DNA from: Pseudomonas lactis
GTDB taxonomy: Bacteria; Pseudomonadota; Gammaproteobacteria; Pseudomonadales; Pseudomonadaceae
NCBI RefSeq assembly: GCF_001439845.1
Contig: NZ_JYLO01000012.1
Span: 62,001 to 126,000 of the forward strand
Reading direction: 5' to 3'
Length of the DNA: 64,000 nt
The position numbers and the translations under genes were made by a program. Below the pieces are notes generated by a model. That model searched no databases and was not told the origin of the DNA. It saw only the letters and a program-made list of their open reading frames with translations. Below are positions 32,889-41,962 of the stretch, one piece after another (the first letter of the stretch is position 1; the number at the start of each line of letters is the position of its first letter).

Positions 32889-33863
32889 TTACTGGGCGAA
32901 CAGCACCTTTTCTCCCTCTGGCGAGGTAAACATCTTGTCCCCGTCATGCCCCACCCCCGGCACTTCTACCAGCCTGTGAGCCAACTGCGGATGCCGCTGC
33001 TTGAGATAGTCAAAGTAGTTGTGCCCACGCATCAGCCGATACGCTCCCTGGGCCTCGGCTTCGCAGCTTTTATCCAGCGCCGGGTGGTTGGGGTCGGTGT
33101 CCTGCTGGCCCAGCAGGTAAGTGATATCCCGTGACACGTAGGCCTGTTCCAGTTGCTGGGCGCCTCGGTCACCCACGTAATCCGGCAGGTTTTGCATGCC
33201 GTACTTCCAGTCGTTGAAGCCTGGGCAACTGGTCGCATCGAACTTCACCGGGCGTTGCGGGCTGAAGTACGCATAGGACGACGGGTTAGCCACCACATAC
33301 CGCAGGCGGATGCTTTCGGTGTTCAGCAGCGGGTGGTCGTGGCCGGTGAGGGCGAAGCGCTGCACCACTTGGCCACCGCCAGAATGCCCGGCAACCACGA
33401 TTTCTTTCAGCGTCGGGAACAGTTTGCGGTTGCCCAAGTGCTTGATGATCTGGTCCAGAGCGCCATAAGAGCTGATCTGCCCTGGGCCGGTGGACGCGTC
33501 GCCGGCCATCCAGTCGTTGCCCTTCCAACGTAATACGTCGTTGCTCAGGTGGTTGCGCTTCACGTCGGCTTGATTGAGAAACTGCGGTGCGATCACCAGC
33601 GTACTGCCGCCCGCCCCGGCATGCTCGGCGGCGTCGATGCCGCTTTGCAGGTAGGTTTGCGCATTGCGCAGGCGGCCATGCACGATGATCAATGCGCGCG
33701 TGACCTTGGGCAGCGGTTGGCGCCAATCCTGGCTCAGGCCCAGGCTGAGGTCGCCGGCCTCCAGATGAAAGCGATCGGGGCTGACCACCTTGACGCCGTG
33801 TTCGGCCGCGAAGGTGCAACAGGACACGAGCATACCCAGCAGTAACCCCAATCGTTTGATCAT
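32889..33863 (-). CDS. Exported alpha/beta-hydrolase-like protein
   Basis: 324 residues with a Sec signal peptide (MIKRLGLLLGMLVSCCTFA, likely cleaved after AFA-type site near 20). ALIIVHGRLRNA provides an oxyanion-like HG motif, the nucleophile elbow is VVAGHSGGGQVVQRF near residue 163, and a C-terminal histidine in VPGVGHDGDKM could complete the triad. Fold and triad therefore look intact, but no substrate is evident. The start abuts the ypfJ stop with no gap, so it is probably translated after ypfJ on one message. A cysteine pair in the signal region is too early for a convincing lipobox. Confidence 0.75.
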   Translation of the reverse strand: MIKRLGLLLGMLVSCCTFAAEHGVKVVSPDRFHLEAGDLSLGLSQDWRQPLPKVTRALIIVHGRLRNAQTYLQSGIDAAEHAGAGGSTLVIAPQFLNQADVKRNHLSNDVLRWKGNDWMAGDASTGPGQISSYGALDQIIKHLGNRKLFPTLKEIVVAGHSGGGQVVQRFALTGHDHPLLNTESIRLRYVVANPSSYAYFSPQRPVKFDATSCPGFNDWKYGMQNLPDYVGDRGAQQLEQAYVSRDITYLLGQQDTDPNHPALDKSCEAEAQGAYRLMRGHNYFDYLKQRHPQLAHRLVEVPGVGHDGDKMFTSPEGEKVLFAQ

Positions 33864-34751
33864 TTAGAGACTCTTGGCCGCGAAGGTATCGCATTGAGTG
33901 ATCTGGCCCTGGGCGAAGCCGGTCTTGAACCAGCGCACGCGTTGGGCCGAGGTGCCGTGGGTAAAGGAGTCCGGTACCACGCGCCCCTGGCCCTGCTGCT
34001 GCAAACGGTCGTCGCCGATGGCATTGGCTGCGTTCAGGGCTTCTTCGATATCGCCGGGTTCCAGCCAGTTCAGGCGTTTTTGCGCATGGTTGGCCCACAC
34101 GCCGGCAAAGCAGTCGGCTTGCAGTTCCTGGCGAACCAGCAGGCCACCGTCGCCTTCCATCTGCCGACCCTGTTGGCGCGCCGCCTGGATCTTGGACGAG
34201 ATGCCCAGCAACGTTTGTACGTGGTGCCCGATTTCGTGGGCGATCACGTAAGCCTGGGCGAAGTCACCGGCGGCCTGGAAGCGTTGCGACATTTCCCGGA
34301 AAAAATCCAGGTCCAGGTACACCTGCTGGTCAGCCGGGCAGTAGAACGGGCCGCTGGCTGAGGTGGCGCCACCACAGGCTGAATTCACCCGGCCACGGAA
34401 CAGGATCAGTTTCGGGTTCTTATACGCCAGCCCGTTTTGCTGGAACACTTGGCCCCAGGTGTCTTCGGTATCGCCCAGCACAGCGCGCACAAAGTCGGCT
34501 TGCTCATCGTTGGCCGGCGGTGCCTGACGCGGCTGGGTGCTGACCGACGGCGCCTGTTCCATCTGGCCGGTCAATTGGCCGAGGATCTGCATCGGGTCCT
34601 GGCCGGTCAGCCAGCCAATGCCGACGATCAGCACGATGGCCGTGAGGCTCAGGCCCTTGCCGCCGCCGAAGCGCATACCGCCACCGCCGCCGCCACTGTC
34701 ATTACGGGCATCCACCACGTTGTCGCTGCGTCGGCCTTTTTTCCATAGCAT
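33864..34751 (-). CDS. ypfJ: YpfJ-family neutral zinc metallopeptidase
   Basis: 295-residue zinc peptidase (KPN_02809 family). An N-terminal Gly-rich cytoplasmic part (about 15-33) precedes one membrane helix (about 35-50, SLTAIVLIVGIGWLTG), so the enzyme faces the periplasm. The HExxH zinc site is AHEIGHHVQT with H172 and H176; a following ELQADCFAG segment supplies further ligands. CGGATSASGPFYCPADQQVYLD is a family hallmark with two cysteines. Physiological target unknown. It is immediately followed by the hydrolase gene. Confidence 0.9.
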   Translation of the reverse strand: MLWKKGRRSDNVVDARNDSGGGGGGMRFGGGKGLSLTAIVLIVGIGWLTGQDPMQILGQLTGQMEQAPSVSTQPRQAPPANDEQADFVRAVLGDTEDTWGQVFQQNGLAYKNPKLILFRGRVNSACGGATSASGPFYCPADQQVYLDLDFFREMSQRFQAAGDFAQAYVIAHEIGHHVQTLLGISSKIQAARQQGRQMEGDGGLLVRQELQADCFAGVWANHAQKRLNWLEPGDIEEALNAANAIGDDRLQQQGQGRVVPDSFTHGTSAQRVRWFKTGFAQGQITQCDTFAAKSL

Positions 34752-34796
34752 GGGAGCAATCCTCTGTGTGCTAACCGTGATTGATTATGGTCGGTA

Positions 34797-35210
34797 TTAA
34801 CGGCAATAGCCTTCGCCAGTAGCAACGATCAGGCAGTCTTTTTTATCTGCCAGCCACTTCAAACCGGTGGCGGCGCCATCGCCAGCGCGCAACAGCTGCG
34901 GGCCGTCGGGGCGGGTGAAGGCGATGCCGTCGTCAGTGGCCTCACCTTTGAAGGTGCCAGCGTCATCGGCATCGAGGCCGTATTGCATGGTAAGAAGGTA
35001 GTGGCCACGGCCAATGCTGTCGTCTTTGGCGATGGTCAGGTGCAAGCCTTCGACACCGATCCACTTGCCAACCCATTTATCGGTGGGCGGGGTCTCTGGC
35101 ACCAGAGTCGCTTGCACGGAAGCGGGCGCGGGCTTGGGGGCTTCTTTCGGGGCTTTGTCGCAGGCAGCGAGCAGGGCGAGGGCAGACAGGGCAAAGAGGA
35201 TTTTTTTCAT
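34797..35210 (-). CDS. Small outer-envelope lipoprotein
   Basis: 137 residues. The signal peptide MKKILFALSALALLAAC ends in lipobox LAAC, with the lipidated cysteine at residue 17. A Lys/Pro/Ala-rich linker (about 20-40) leads to a compact C-terminal domain (KWVGKWIGVEGLHLTIAKDD, GRGHYLLTMQYG, LKWLADKKDCLIVATGEGYC) that looks like a lipocalin- or META-like beta fold with two late cysteines. Function unknown. It is about 45 bases upstream of ypfJ on the same strand. Confidence 0.75.
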   Translation of the reverse strand: MKKILFALSALALLAACDKAPKEAPKPAPASVQATLVPETPPTDKWVGKWIGVEGLHLTIAKDDSIGRGHYLLTMQYGLDADDAGTFKGEATDDGIAFTRPDGPQLLRAGDGAATGLKWLADKKDCLIVATGEGYCR

Positions 35211-35409
35211 AGCGGCAAGGCCTTGGTTAAAAAGTGTGCAACGCCGGGGCGAGCGTGCAGCGTTGGACTCGGATCCATCGATTTAGTGCGCTGTTCGCCC
35301 GGTGTTTGGTTATGCTCTTGGGGCAGACTCCGGCCCGGCTGCTAGATTACCGGGTTGAGCGCTACTTGGTTCAGTGCTCAGCGTCCCGCTCGCCACACAA
35401 GAGAATTCA

Positions 35410-36288
35410 ATGACTGTCAGTACCCCGCTCTCCGGCGTCAACCATCCGTTCAAAGGCATCCTGCTGATTGTGCTGGCGACGTTTCTGTTCTCCAGCCACG
35501 ACGCCTTGTCCAAATACCTGGCCGGGTTTTACCCGATCGTGATGGTGGTGTGGGCGCGGTACATGGTGCACACCTTGCTGATGGCTGGGATCTTCCTGCC
35601 GCAATCGGGCCTGCGTGTGTTGCGCAGCAAGCGGCCGGGCATGCAGGTGGTGCGGGCGTTATGCCTGTTGGGCACCAGCCTGTTCTTCACCACGGCGCTG
35701 CATTACATCCCGTTGGCCGAAGCCACGGCGGTGAATTTCCTGGCGCCGATCCTGGTGACGGCGCTGTCGGTACCGTTGCTCGGTGAGCACGTGACCCGTG
35801 GCCAGTGGCTGGCGGTGATCTGCGGGTTTATCGGCGTGGTGATCATCATCCACCCCGGCGGCGAGTTGTTTACCCCAGCGGTATTGCTGCCGCTGTGCTC
35901 GGCGCTGTTCTTCTGCTTCTACCAGTTGCTCACGCGCATCCTCAGCCAATACGACAGCCCCACCACCAGCAACTTCTTCGCCGGCCTGTGCAACACCTTG
36001 GTGATGAGTGCGATGGTGCCGTTCTTCTGGCAAGTGCCGACGCTGTGGCACGCGGTGATGATGCTGGCGCTGGGCACCTGCGGGATGACCGCGCACCTGA
36101 TGCTCACCCAGGCGTTCCGCTTCGCGGCGCCGGCCTTGCTGGCGCCGTTTGGCTATTGCCAGATCGTGTTCGCGGGGTTGTTGGGCTGGCTGGTGTTCAG
36201 CCATACCCCCGATATGACCACGGTGGTGGGTATCGGGGTGATCTGCATGAGCGGGTTGGCCGCTGCCTGGCAGCAGCGGCGGCGTTAG
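35410..36288 (+). CDS. EamA/DMT-family transporter
   Basis: 292-residue inner-membrane protein from the ATG at 35410, with ten predicted helices in two EamA repeats (about 12-145 and 155-288). HPFKGILLIVLATFLFSSHDALSKYL starts helix 1, and the second half begins GGELFTPAVLLPLCSALFFC. It belongs to the RhaT/S-adenosylmethionine-type drug/metabolite branch; substrate not predictable. Its stop is directly adjacent to the convergent MFS stop, with no bases between. Confidence 0.83.
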   Translation: MTVSTPLSGVNHPFKGILLIVLATFLFSSHDALSKYLAGFYPIVMVVWARYMVHTLLMAGIFLPQSGLRVLRSKRPGMQVVRALCLLGTSLFFTTALHYIPLAEATAVNFLAPILVTALSVPLLGEHVTRGQWLAVICGFIGVVIIIHPGGELFTPAVLLPLCSALFFCFYQLLTRILSQYDSPTTSNFFAGLCNTLVMSAMVPFFWQVPTLWHAVMMLALGTCGMTAHLMLTQAFRFAAPALLAPFGYCQIVFAGLLGWLVFSHTPDMTTVVGIGVICMSGLAAAWQQRRR

Positions 36289-37623
36289 TTAAACGTCTAC
36301 CGTGGGGATCTTGCGCGGCGCCATGAAGTACATCCACACCAGTGCGATGAAATACATCGCCGGGATCAGGGTGAACAAGATCGTGTAGTTGTTGTTGGTC
36401 ACCGTGAGGATGTGGCCGACGATCTGGGTCATGAACATGCCGCCGATGGCCGCGCACATGCCGCCGAAGCCGAACACCGTGCTCATCATGTGCTTGGGCG
36501 TGTAGTCCATCACCAGGCTCCAGATGTTGGCGGTCCAGGCCTGGTGCGCGCCGATGGCCAGGGAGATGGCAAACACCGCGACCCACAGCTGGCTGGAACC
36601 GGCCGCCATGATCACGCCGACGATGCAGCAGGCGAACAGCAGCATCGACAACAGCCGCGCCTTGATCGAGTTCATCCCACGGCCAATCAGGAATGACGAC
36701 AGGATCCCGCCGCCCACGCTGCCAAAGTCAGCGGTGAGGTAGATGATGATCAGCGGAATGCCCATTTGCGTCACGTTGATGCCCAGGTTGTATTGCTGGT
36801 TCAAGAACGGTGGCAGCCAATACAGGTAGAACCAGAACACCGGCGCGGTCAGCGAGTAGGCGAGGGCGAAGGCCCAGGTGCCGCGCATGCGCAGGATGCG
36901 GCTGAACGGCACACGGGGTTGTTCCGGTTCGACTTCCTGTTGCACGTAGTCCAATTCGGATTGTTTAACGGTGGGGTGGTCTTCCGGGTTGTAGTACTTC
37001 AAGCCCCAGAGCACCAGCCAGATACCGCCAAGTGCCGACATGCACAGGAACGCCGCCTGCCAGCCCCACACGTGCAGGATCAACGGCAGCAGCATGGGCG
37101 TCATCATTGCGCCGACGTTGGTGCCAGCGTTGAAGATGCCGGTAGCCACTGCACGTTCACCCGCTGGGAACCACAAGCGTGTGGTCTTGACGCAGGCCGG
37201 GTAGTTGGCCGCTTCGGTCAGCCCGAGGATAAACCGGCAGACCATAAAGCCGACCGCCGAGGTGGCCAGGCCATGGGCGCCGGTGGCCAGGCTCCACAGC
37301 AGCACGGCGCAGAAGAACACGCGTTTGACGCCAACCCGGTCAATCAAGCGGCCTTGCAGCACAAAGCCGATGGCGTAGCCGACTTGGAACCAGAAGTTGA
37401 TGTTGGCGTAGTCCATCGCCGTCCAGCTCATTTCCTTGGCGAGGATCGGTTGCATCACGCCCAGGGCGGCGCGGTCGATGTAGTTCAAGGTGGTGGCGAA
37501 GAACACCAGGGCCAGCATGCCCCAGCGCGTTTTACCCACGGCCAGGGCACCGCGGATCTTGTCGCCGATACCGGCGTGCGGGTTGCCCGGGCGCGCGGCC
37601 AGGGCTGGATTTTGCAGAGGCAT
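36289..37623 (-). CDS. MFS transporter, probable quinate/shikimate (aromatic acid or hydroxy acid) importer
   Basis: 444-residue major facilitator of the anion:cation symporter family (twelve helices). LNYIDRAALGVMQPILAKEMSW is at helix 1, GRLIDRVGVKRVF is the loop 2-3 motif, and FILGLTEAANYPACVKTTRLWFP lies in helix 4, as in hexuronate/phthalate/dicarboxylate carriers. Its neighbour across a shared control region is quiC, and aroQ plus a quinate/shikimate dehydrogenase lie nearby. A quinate, shikimate or dehydroshikimate substrate is therefore inferred. A candidate operator at 37765-37786 lies upstream. Confidence 0.85.
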   Translation of the reverse strand: MPLQNPALAARPGNPHAGIGDKIRGALAVGKTRWGMLALVFFATTLNYIDRAALGVMQPILAKEMSWTAMDYANINFWFQVGYAIGFVLQGRLIDRVGVKRVFFCAVLLWSLATGAHGLATSAVGFMVCRFILGLTEAANYPACVKTTRLWFPAGERAVATGIFNAGTNVGAMMTPMLLPLILHVWGWQAAFLCMSALGGIWLVLWGLKYYNPEDHPTVKQSELDYVQQEVEPEQPRVPFSRILRMRGTWAFALAYSLTAPVFWFYLYWLPPFLNQQYNLGINVTQMGIPLIIIYLTADFGSVGGGILSSFLIGRGMNSIKARLLSMLLFACCIVGVIMAAGSSQLWVAVFAISLAIGAHQAWTANIWSLVMDYTPKHMMSTVFGFGGMCAAIGGMFMTQIVGHILTVTNNNYTILFTLIPAMYFIALVWMYFMAPRKIPTVDV

Positions 37624-37764
37624 GAGGTTTGTACCCGTTTTTTGAAATTCTTATGGTGTGTTCTGGGTCTTTGTTACGTGAACGAATTGCCCGGTCGATG
37701 GTGCGCAGTGGTTAAAAAGTCGTCAATTCGCCAAAGGGGCTTAGTGTTCGATAATCGCACCAAA

Positions 37765-37786
37765 AACTAACCGGTTCGTACATTTT
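37765..37786. promoter_or_regulatory. Candidate operator of the quinate/shikimate cluster, site 1
   Basis: The palindromic core ACTAACCGGTTCGT (37766-37779) runs into GTACATTTT. A related 22-base sequence at 41963-41984 (opposite strand) agrees at 16 of 22 positions, including TAACC and GTACATTTT. It lies between the divergent MFS and quiC genes, 64-85 bases from quiC, and may bind the TetR regulator encoded at 39829. Confidence 0.5.
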
Positions 37787-37849
37787 AATTGCTGCCTGTA
37801 GGCTAGGGGCGAATAATTTGCCACAAACAACAATTGCCGGGAGTCTTCC

Positions 37850-39751
37850 ATGCAACGTTCTATTGCCACTGTGTCCTTGAGCGGCACCCTGCCGGAAAAA
37901 CTCGAAGCCATTGCCGCCGCCGGGTTTGATGGGGTGGAGATCTTTGAGAACGACTTGTTGTATTACGACGGCAGCCCGCGCGAGGTTAGGCAGATGTGCG
38001 CCGACCTGGGCATCGCCATCACTCTGTTCCAGCCGTTTCGCGATTTCGAAGGCTGCCGCCGCGATCGCCTGGCGCGCAACCTGGAGCGCGCCGAACGCAA
38101 ATTCGATTTGATGCAAGAGTTAGGCACCGACCTGGTGCTGGTGTGCAGTAACGCCTCGGCCGACAGCGTGGGCGACGAACGTATTCTGCTCGATGACCTG
38201 AGCCTGCTGGCCGAACACGCGGGCAAGCGCGGCCTGCGCATCGGCTATGAAGCCCTGGCCTGGGGCAAGCATGTGAACACCTGGCAGCAGGTGTGGAACC
38301 TGGTGCGCCAAGTCGACCACCCAAGCCTCGGTGTGTTGCTCGACAGCTTCCACACCTTGTCGCTCAAGGGCGACCCGAGTGCCATCGCGCAGATCCCGGG
38401 CGACAAGATTTTCTTCGTGCAAATGGCCGACGCGCCGATCCTGGCCATGGATGTGCTGGAGTGGAGCCGGCATTTCCGTTGCTTCCCAGGCCAGGGCGAA
38501 TTTGACCTGGCGGGCTTTCTCGCGCCGATCATCAAAAGTGGCTACAGCGGGCCCTTGTCCCTGGAAATTTTCAACGATGGTTTCCGCGCCGCGCCCACCC
38601 GCGCGAATGCGGCGGACGGCTTGCGCTCGTTGCTGTACCTGGAAGAGAAAACCCGCCAGCGCCTGGCGCAAGAAGCACCCGCAGCGCCGGTGGACATCCT
38701 GTTTGAAACCCCGGCGGCCAGCGAGTACGACGGGATCGAATTCCTGGAATTTGCCGTGGATGAAAGCCTCGGCGCCAAGCTGAGCAATTGGCTGGAGCGC
38801 CTGGGCTTCGCCAAGGCCGGCCAGCATCGCTCGAAGAATGTGAGCCTGTTGCGCCAGGGCGATATCAACCTGATCCTCAACTGCGAACCCTATTCCTTCG
38901 CCCACAACTTTTTCGAGGCCCATGGCCCGTCGTTGTGTGCCACGGCGGTGCGGGTCAAGGACAGTGCCAAGGCCCTGGAGCGGGCGGTGGCCTACAAGGG
39001 CCAGCCTTATCGCGGCTTGGTCGGCCCCAACGAGCTGGAATTGGCCGCCGTGCGTGCACCGGATGGCAGCCTGATTTACCTGGTCGACCCCAGCGAAGGC
39101 GGGCTGTACGACACCGATTTCAACCTGCAGGCGGCCACACCCGCCAGCGGCGGCTTGTTGCGCATCGACCACATGGCCATGGCCTTGCCGGCCGACAGCC
39201 TCGACAGTTGGGTGCTGTTCTACAAGAGCCTGCTGGATTTCGAAGCCGACGATGAAGTGGTGCTGCCCGACCCTTACGGCCTGGTGAAAAGCCGTGCGTT
39301 GCGCAGCCGTTGCAGCTCGATCCGCCTGCCGCTGAACATCTCCGAAAACCGCAACACCGCGATTTCCCACGCGCTCTCCAGCTATCGCGGTTCGGGCGTG
39401 CACCATATTGCGTTTGATTGCGCGGACATTTTTGCGCAAGTACGCCGGGCCAAGGAAGCCGGTGTGCCGCTGCTGGATATCCCACTCAATTACTACGACG
39501 ACCTGGCGGCGCGCTTCGATTTTGACGATGAGTTCCTCAGCGAGCTGGCGTACTACAACGTGCTGTACGACCGCGACGCCCAGGGCGGTGAGCTGTTTCA
39601 TGTGTACACCGAGCCGTTCGAAGGGCGGTTTTTCTTCGAGATCATCCAGCGCAAGCACGGCTATGCCGGCTACGGCGCGGCCAACGTGGCGGTGCGTCTG
39701 GCGGCGATGGCCAAGTCACGCAGCGGTGCGGTGCGCCAGGCCCGTTTATAA
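37850..39751 (+). CDS. quiC: 3-Dehydroshikimate dehydratase, two-domain (isomerase/HPPD-like) type
   Basis: 633 residues. N-terminal half (about 1-270) is a sugar-phosphate-isomerase/epimerase TIM barrel (IATVSLSGTLPEKLEAIAAA, FDGVEIFEND, GVLLDSFHTLSLKGD, SLEIFNDGFR) that in QuiC converts dehydroshikimate to protocatechuate with a divalent metal. The C-terminal half (about 290-633) has two glyoxalase-like repeats of the 4-hydroxyphenylpyruvate-dioxygenase type (GVHHIAFDCADIF, GRFFFEIIQRK) and is often misnamed as the dioxygenase. This fusion is characteristic of Pseudomonas QuiC1. It is divergent from the MFS gene and followed by its probable regulator. Confidence 0.92.
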   Translation: MQRSIATVSLSGTLPEKLEAIAAAGFDGVEIFENDLLYYDGSPREVRQMCADLGIAITLFQPFRDFEGCRRDRLARNLERAERKFDLMQELGTDLVLVCSNASADSVGDERILLDDLSLLAEHAGKRGLRIGYEALAWGKHVNTWQQVWNLVRQVDHPSLGVLLDSFHTLSLKGDPSAIAQIPGDKIFFVQMADAPILAMDVLEWSRHFRCFPGQGEFDLAGFLAPIIKSGYSGPLSLEIFNDGFRAAPTRANAADGLRSLLYLEEKTRQRLAQEAPAAPVDILFETPAASEYDGIEFLEFAVDESLGAKLSNWLERLGFAKAGQHRSKNVSLLRQGDINLILNCEPYSFAHNFFEAHGPSLCATAVRVKDSAKALERAVAYKGQPYRGLVGPNELELAAVRAPDGSLIYLVDPSEGGLYDTDFNLQAATPASGGLLRIDHMAMALPADSLDSWVLFYKSLLDFEADDEVVLPDPYGLVKSRALRSRCSSIRLPLNISENRNTAISHALSSYRGSGVHHIAFDCADIFAQVRRAKEAGVPLLDIPLNYYDDLAARFDFDDEFLSELAYYNVLYDRDAQGGELFHVYTEPFEGRFFFEIIQRKHGYAGYGAANVAVRLAAMAKSRSGAVRQARL

Positions 39752-39828
39752 GGGCAGGGTGGGTGCTTCCTTCGGGGAGCGCCGCGGCCCATAATCAGCG
39801 CCTGCACAACAATGGCCGTGAGCGCACC

Positions 39829-40494
39829 ATGACCTCGAGTCCCGATCTCCCCGCGGTAGCTGACGCACCGCGCAAGAGTCGCAAGAACAATCCGGAAAAG
39901 ACCCGCGAAAATATTCTGCAAGAAGCCATTGTCGAGTTTGTTCAGCAGGGCCTGGCCGGCGCTCGTGTGGACGCCATCGCCGAGCGCATCCATACCTCCA
40001 AGCGCATGATCTATTACTACTTCGGCAGCAAGGAGCAGCTATACGTCGAAGTGCTGGAGAAGCTCTACGGCGATATCCGCAACACCGAAACGCGCATGAA
40101 CCTCACGGCTCTGGAGCCGCGTGAGGCGATTCGCCGGTTGGTGGAGTTCACCTTCGATCACCACGACCAGAACGTGGATTTCGTGCGCATCGTCAGCATC
40201 GAAAATATCCACAACGCCGAGTACGTCAAGCGCACCGAGACCATCAAGGCGATGAACAGCAAAATCCTGGAAGGGCTGGGGGAGACCTTGCGCCGCGGGG
40301 CTGAGTTGGGGCTGTTTCGCGAAGGGCTGGAGCCGCTGGATGTGCACTTGCTGATCAACTCGTTCAGCTTTTATCGGGTGTCCAACCGGCACACCTTCAG
40401 CGAGATTTTCCAGATCGAGCTGTCGGATGAGGCGATCAAGCAGCGCCATCGGGAGATGATTTGCGAGTCGGTGCTGCGCTACCTGCAAGCCTGA
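39829..40494 (+). CDS. TetR-family regulator, probable quinate/shikimate cluster regulator
   Basis: 221 residues from the ATG at 39829. Helix-turn-helix at about 30-75 (TRENILQEAIVEFVQQGLAGARVDAIAERIHTSKRMIYYYFGSKEQLY is the conserved TetR pattern) and a larger ligand-binding domain with no close hint of effector. Its position 77 bases after quiC and before aroE-like/aroQ makes it the likely regulator of the cluster; operator candidates at 37765 and 41963 lie in the two divergent control regions. A REP doublet follows the stop. Confidence 0.85.
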   Translation: MTSSPDLPAVADAPRKSRKNNPEKTRENILQEAIVEFVQQGLAGARVDAIAERIHTSKRMIYYYFGSKEQLYVEVLEKLYGDIRNTETRMNLTALEPREAIRRLVEFTFDHHDQNVDFVRIVSIENIHNAEYVKRTETIKAMNSKILEGLGETLRRGAELGLFREGLEPLDVHLLINSFSFYRVSNRHTFSEIFQIELSDEAIKQRHREMICESVLRYLQA

Positions 40495-40527
40495 GAACAC
40501 CCAACTCCCAAGGAAGAAATGCAATCC

Positions 40528-40618
40528 ATGTGGGAGCGGGCTTGCTCGCGAATGCGGTGGATCAGTTACCCCAGCTTTAACTGACGCACCGCATTCGCGA
40601 GCAAGCCCGCTCCCACAT
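40528..40618. repeat. REP doublet (REPIN), GCGGGC type
   Basis: Inverted pair of GGGAGCGGGCTTGCTCGCG cores between the convergent TetR and dehydrogenase genes. Confidence 0.92.
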
Positions 40619-40631
40619 ACCTCCCACATGT

Positions 40632-41480
40632 CTAAGCATTCATGCTCTGGAAATGCGCCAGCATCCTGTCTGCATCCGCCACTTCACCGCTGAACAACTC
40701 AAACGCCTTCACCGCCTGAAACACCGCCATATTGCCGCCATCCAACGTACGGCAACCCAAGGCGCGAGCGTCACGCAGCAGTTGGGTTTCCAGCGGGAAG
40801 TACACGATCTCCGCTACCCACAATTCGGCCCGCAACAACGCCGCTGGCACCGGCGTGCCGGGCAGCTTGGCCATGCCCATCGGCGTGGTGTTCACCAGGC
40901 CATCGGCCTCGGCCATGGCGTTTTCCAGGTGGCTGCCGACTTGAGCGCTACCGGCACCGAACTGCCGGGCAAGGTTATCCACAAGGTCCTGGGCGCGGGT
41001 GCGGTCGACGTCGAAGATGCTCAACTGCTCCACACCTTCTGCCAACAGTGCATGGGCCACCGCCGCGCCCGCGCCACCGGCGCCCATCTGCACCACGCGT
41101 TGGCGCGGCACGTTGTGCAAGTTGCGCCGAAAGCCTTCGGCGAACCCCAGGCAGTCGGTGTTATGGCCAATGCGCTTGCCATCCTTGAGCACCACCGTAT
41201 TGACCGCGCCAATGCCCCGGGCCTCATCGGAGAGTTCATCGAGCAGCGGCAGGATCGCCTGCTTGCACGGGTAGGTAATGTTCAGCCCGGTGAAGTGCAT
41301 CAGCTCGGCGGCCCGCAATAGTTCCGGCAGGGCGTTGAGGTCCAGGTGCAACGGCTCCAGGTCGATCAGGCGATACAGGTAGCGCAAGCCCTGGGCGTCG
41401 CCTTCCTGTTCGTGCAGTGCCGGGGTACGTGAGGCCTGGATACCGGCGCCGATCAGGCCGGCGAGAATGCGTGGTTTCAT
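40632..41480 (-). CDS. Quinate/shikimate dehydrogenase (AroE superfamily)
   Basis: 282 residues. Substrate-site lysine in LNITYPCKQAILP, NTDCLGFAEGF for the pocket aspartate, and the dinucleotide-binding loop GAGGAGAAVAHALL. The NITYPCK form, rather than the biosynthetic NVTxPxK, and clustering with aroQ and quiC favour a catabolic NAD-linked enzyme oxidising quinate or shikimate, as in actinobacterial QsuD and Pseudomonas RifI-like proteins. It overlaps the aroQ stop by one base (TGATG), so translation is coupled. Cofactor and substrate preference are inferred. Confidence 0.86.
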   Translation of the reverse strand: MKPRILAGLIGAGIQASRTPALHEQEGDAQGLRYLYRLIDLEPLHLDLNALPELLRAAELMHFTGLNITYPCKQAILPLLDELSDEARGIGAVNTVVLKDGKRIGHNTDCLGFAEGFRRNLHNVPRQRVVQMGAGGAGAAVAHALLAEGVEQLSIFDVDRTRAQDLVDNLARQFGAGSAQVGSHLENAMAEADGLVNTTPMGMAKLPGTPVPAALLRAELWVAEIVYFPLETQLLRDARALGCRTLDGGNMAVFQAVKAFELFSGEVADADRMLAHFQSMNA

Positions 41481-41926
41481 CAGGTGCGTCCCTTCAGCGT
41501 ATGGCTGAAATGTTCCAGGGCCAGGTGGTAGCCATGGCTGCCAAACCCGGCCAGCACGGCCTTGGCGATCGGTGACACAAACGAGTGATGACGAAAGGCT
41601 TCACGGGCATGCACGTTGGATAAATGCACTTCGATCACCGGCACTTCACTGGCTACCAGGGCATCACGGATCGCGACTGAGGTGTGGGTCCAGGCCGCCG
41701 GGTTGATCACGATACCGGCGCAGCGGTTGCGGGCGGCGTGGATCCAGTCGAGCAATTCGCCCTCGTGGTTGGTCTGGCGAAACTCGATGGTCAGCCCGAG
41801 TTTGTCGGCGCTGCGGCCACACAGGGCGGCAATGTCGGCCAGGGTTTCATGGCCATAAGTGGCAGGCTCGCGGGTGCCGAGCAGGTTGAGGTTGGGGCCG
41901 TTGAGCACCAGCACGATGGGCGGCAT
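41480..41926 (-). CDS. aroQ: 3-Dehydroquinate dehydratase, type II
   Basis: 148-residue dodecameric dehydroquinase that interconverts 3-dehydroquinate and 3-dehydroshikimate. Signatures: VLNGPNLNLLGTREPATYG with the lid arginine and catalytic tyrosine, EGELLDWIHAA, GIVINPAAWTHTSVAIRDAL, and EVHLSNVHAREAFRHHS with the general-acid histidine. In this context it serves quinate catabolism, feeding QuiC. It heads a two-gene unit with the dehydrogenase. A candidate operator lies 37 bases upstream of its start. Confidence 0.94.
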   Translation of the reverse strand: MPPIVLVLNGPNLNLLGTREPATYGHETLADIAALCGRSADKLGLTIEFRQTNHEGELLDWIHAARNRCAGIVINPAAWTHTSVAIRDALVASEVPVIEVHLSNVHAREAFRHHSFVSPIAKAVLAGFGSHGYHLALEHFSHTLKGRT

Positions 41927-41962
41927 AGAGGCTTCTCCACAGTTCTTATTGGTTGTGGAGTC

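Noticed and set aside
38120..39658. A 512-codon frame antisense to quiC
   Set aside because: Codon-bias shadow of quiC with no recognisable domain. Similar shadows lie opposite ladS, amn, rhlE, hasR and the purine permease.
38720..39751. 4-Hydroxyphenylpyruvate dioxygenase as the name of the 633-residue protein
   Set aside because: Only the C-terminal half has that fold. The N-terminal isomerase-like barrel and the neighbours aroQ, dehydrogenase and MFS point to QuiC dehydroshikimate dehydratase.
1698..40618. Regularly recurring 20-base repeats considered as a CRISPR array
   Set aside because: The repeats are inverted pairs thousands of bases apart, without spacers of uniform length or cas genes; they are REP doublets.
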